The notes beneath the pieces are model-generated. The model was not told the DNA's origin. It did no database searches and saw nothing but the letters and a program-made list of their open reading frames with translations. Below are positions 13,143 to 13,148 of a stretch of DNA of 13,148 bases, one piece after another. The position numbers and the translations under genes were made by a program. The stretch is from NCBI GenBank assembly GCA_019314005.1, contig JAFDAE010000035.1:1-13148 (forward strand). The letters are read 5' to 3'. This DNA comes from Deltaproteobacteria bacterium (GTDB taxonomy: Bacteria; Desulfobacterota; Desulfobacteria; C00003060; C00003106). How positions within the stretch are numbered: position 1 is the first letter of the stretch; every line of letters begins with the position of its first letter.

Positions 13143-13148
13143 CTAAAT

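Noticed and set aside
1..13148. Prophage or genomic island
   Set aside because: Core genes (prfB, por, gsp) dominate; no integrase, phage genes, tRNA or attachment repeats are seen. Only small non-autonomous elements are present.

Overview
The window looks like a chromosomal stretch of a Desulfobacterota (former deltaproteobacterial) anaerobe. The evidence is the four-subunit pyruvate:ferredoxin oxidoreductase, a sigma-54 type promoter in front of it, an HMGL-family enzyme resembling Re-citrate synthases of anaerobes, and a type II secretion (T2SS) operon whose GspL is a PilM/PilN-like protein. The genus cannot be named from the sequence.

Layout. Positions 1-4242 are read leftward: porG-porD-porA-porB, tightly packed, then a separately spaced DRE-TIM (HMGL-like) acyltransferase that runs off the left edge. 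The gap 4243-4770 is regulatory and repeat-derived. It holds a sigma-54 promoter candidate, two GGGGAATA/TCCCC palindromes 22 bp apart at about -163 and -184, a 142-bp MITE-like element with a clear 5-bp target duplication, and a lone end of the same element in the por leader. prfB follows leftward (4771-5878) with the classic CTTTGAC programmed +1 frameshift; annotated without the shift it loses its first 38 residues. A divergent promoter region (about 5980-6116) separates it from the rightward secretion genes.

Positions 6270-13057 are read rightward: gspL, gspM, gspN, gspC, an ExeA/GspA-type ATPase with a C-terminal peptidoglycan-binding domain, and a GspB-like N-terminus fused to TPRs. Together they would supply the inner-membrane platform (L, M), the HR/PDZ connector to the secretin (C), and a wall-remodelling ATPase pair (A plus the TPR protein) that in known systems helps place the secretin. 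The secretin, secretion ATPase and pseudopilins are not in the window.

The secretion cluster is heavily seeded with small repeats. Two inverted copies of a roughly 134-151-bp terminal-inverted-repeat element bracket gspLMN. Every gap after gspC is built largely of period-7 tandem DNA of several unrelated sequences (AGGACAG/AGAATAG, CCTTGAA, TTCACRG, GGGTTWC, CTGACAC), and the same AGGACAG-type heptads recur behind porB. One gap also carries a 28-codon fossil of a four-helix-bundle (23S rRNA IVS/Avd-type) gene between inverted heptad repeats. These repeats, and the sigma-54/palindrome arrangement in front of por, are the most unusual features; I do not see a new multi-gene defence or biosynthetic system.
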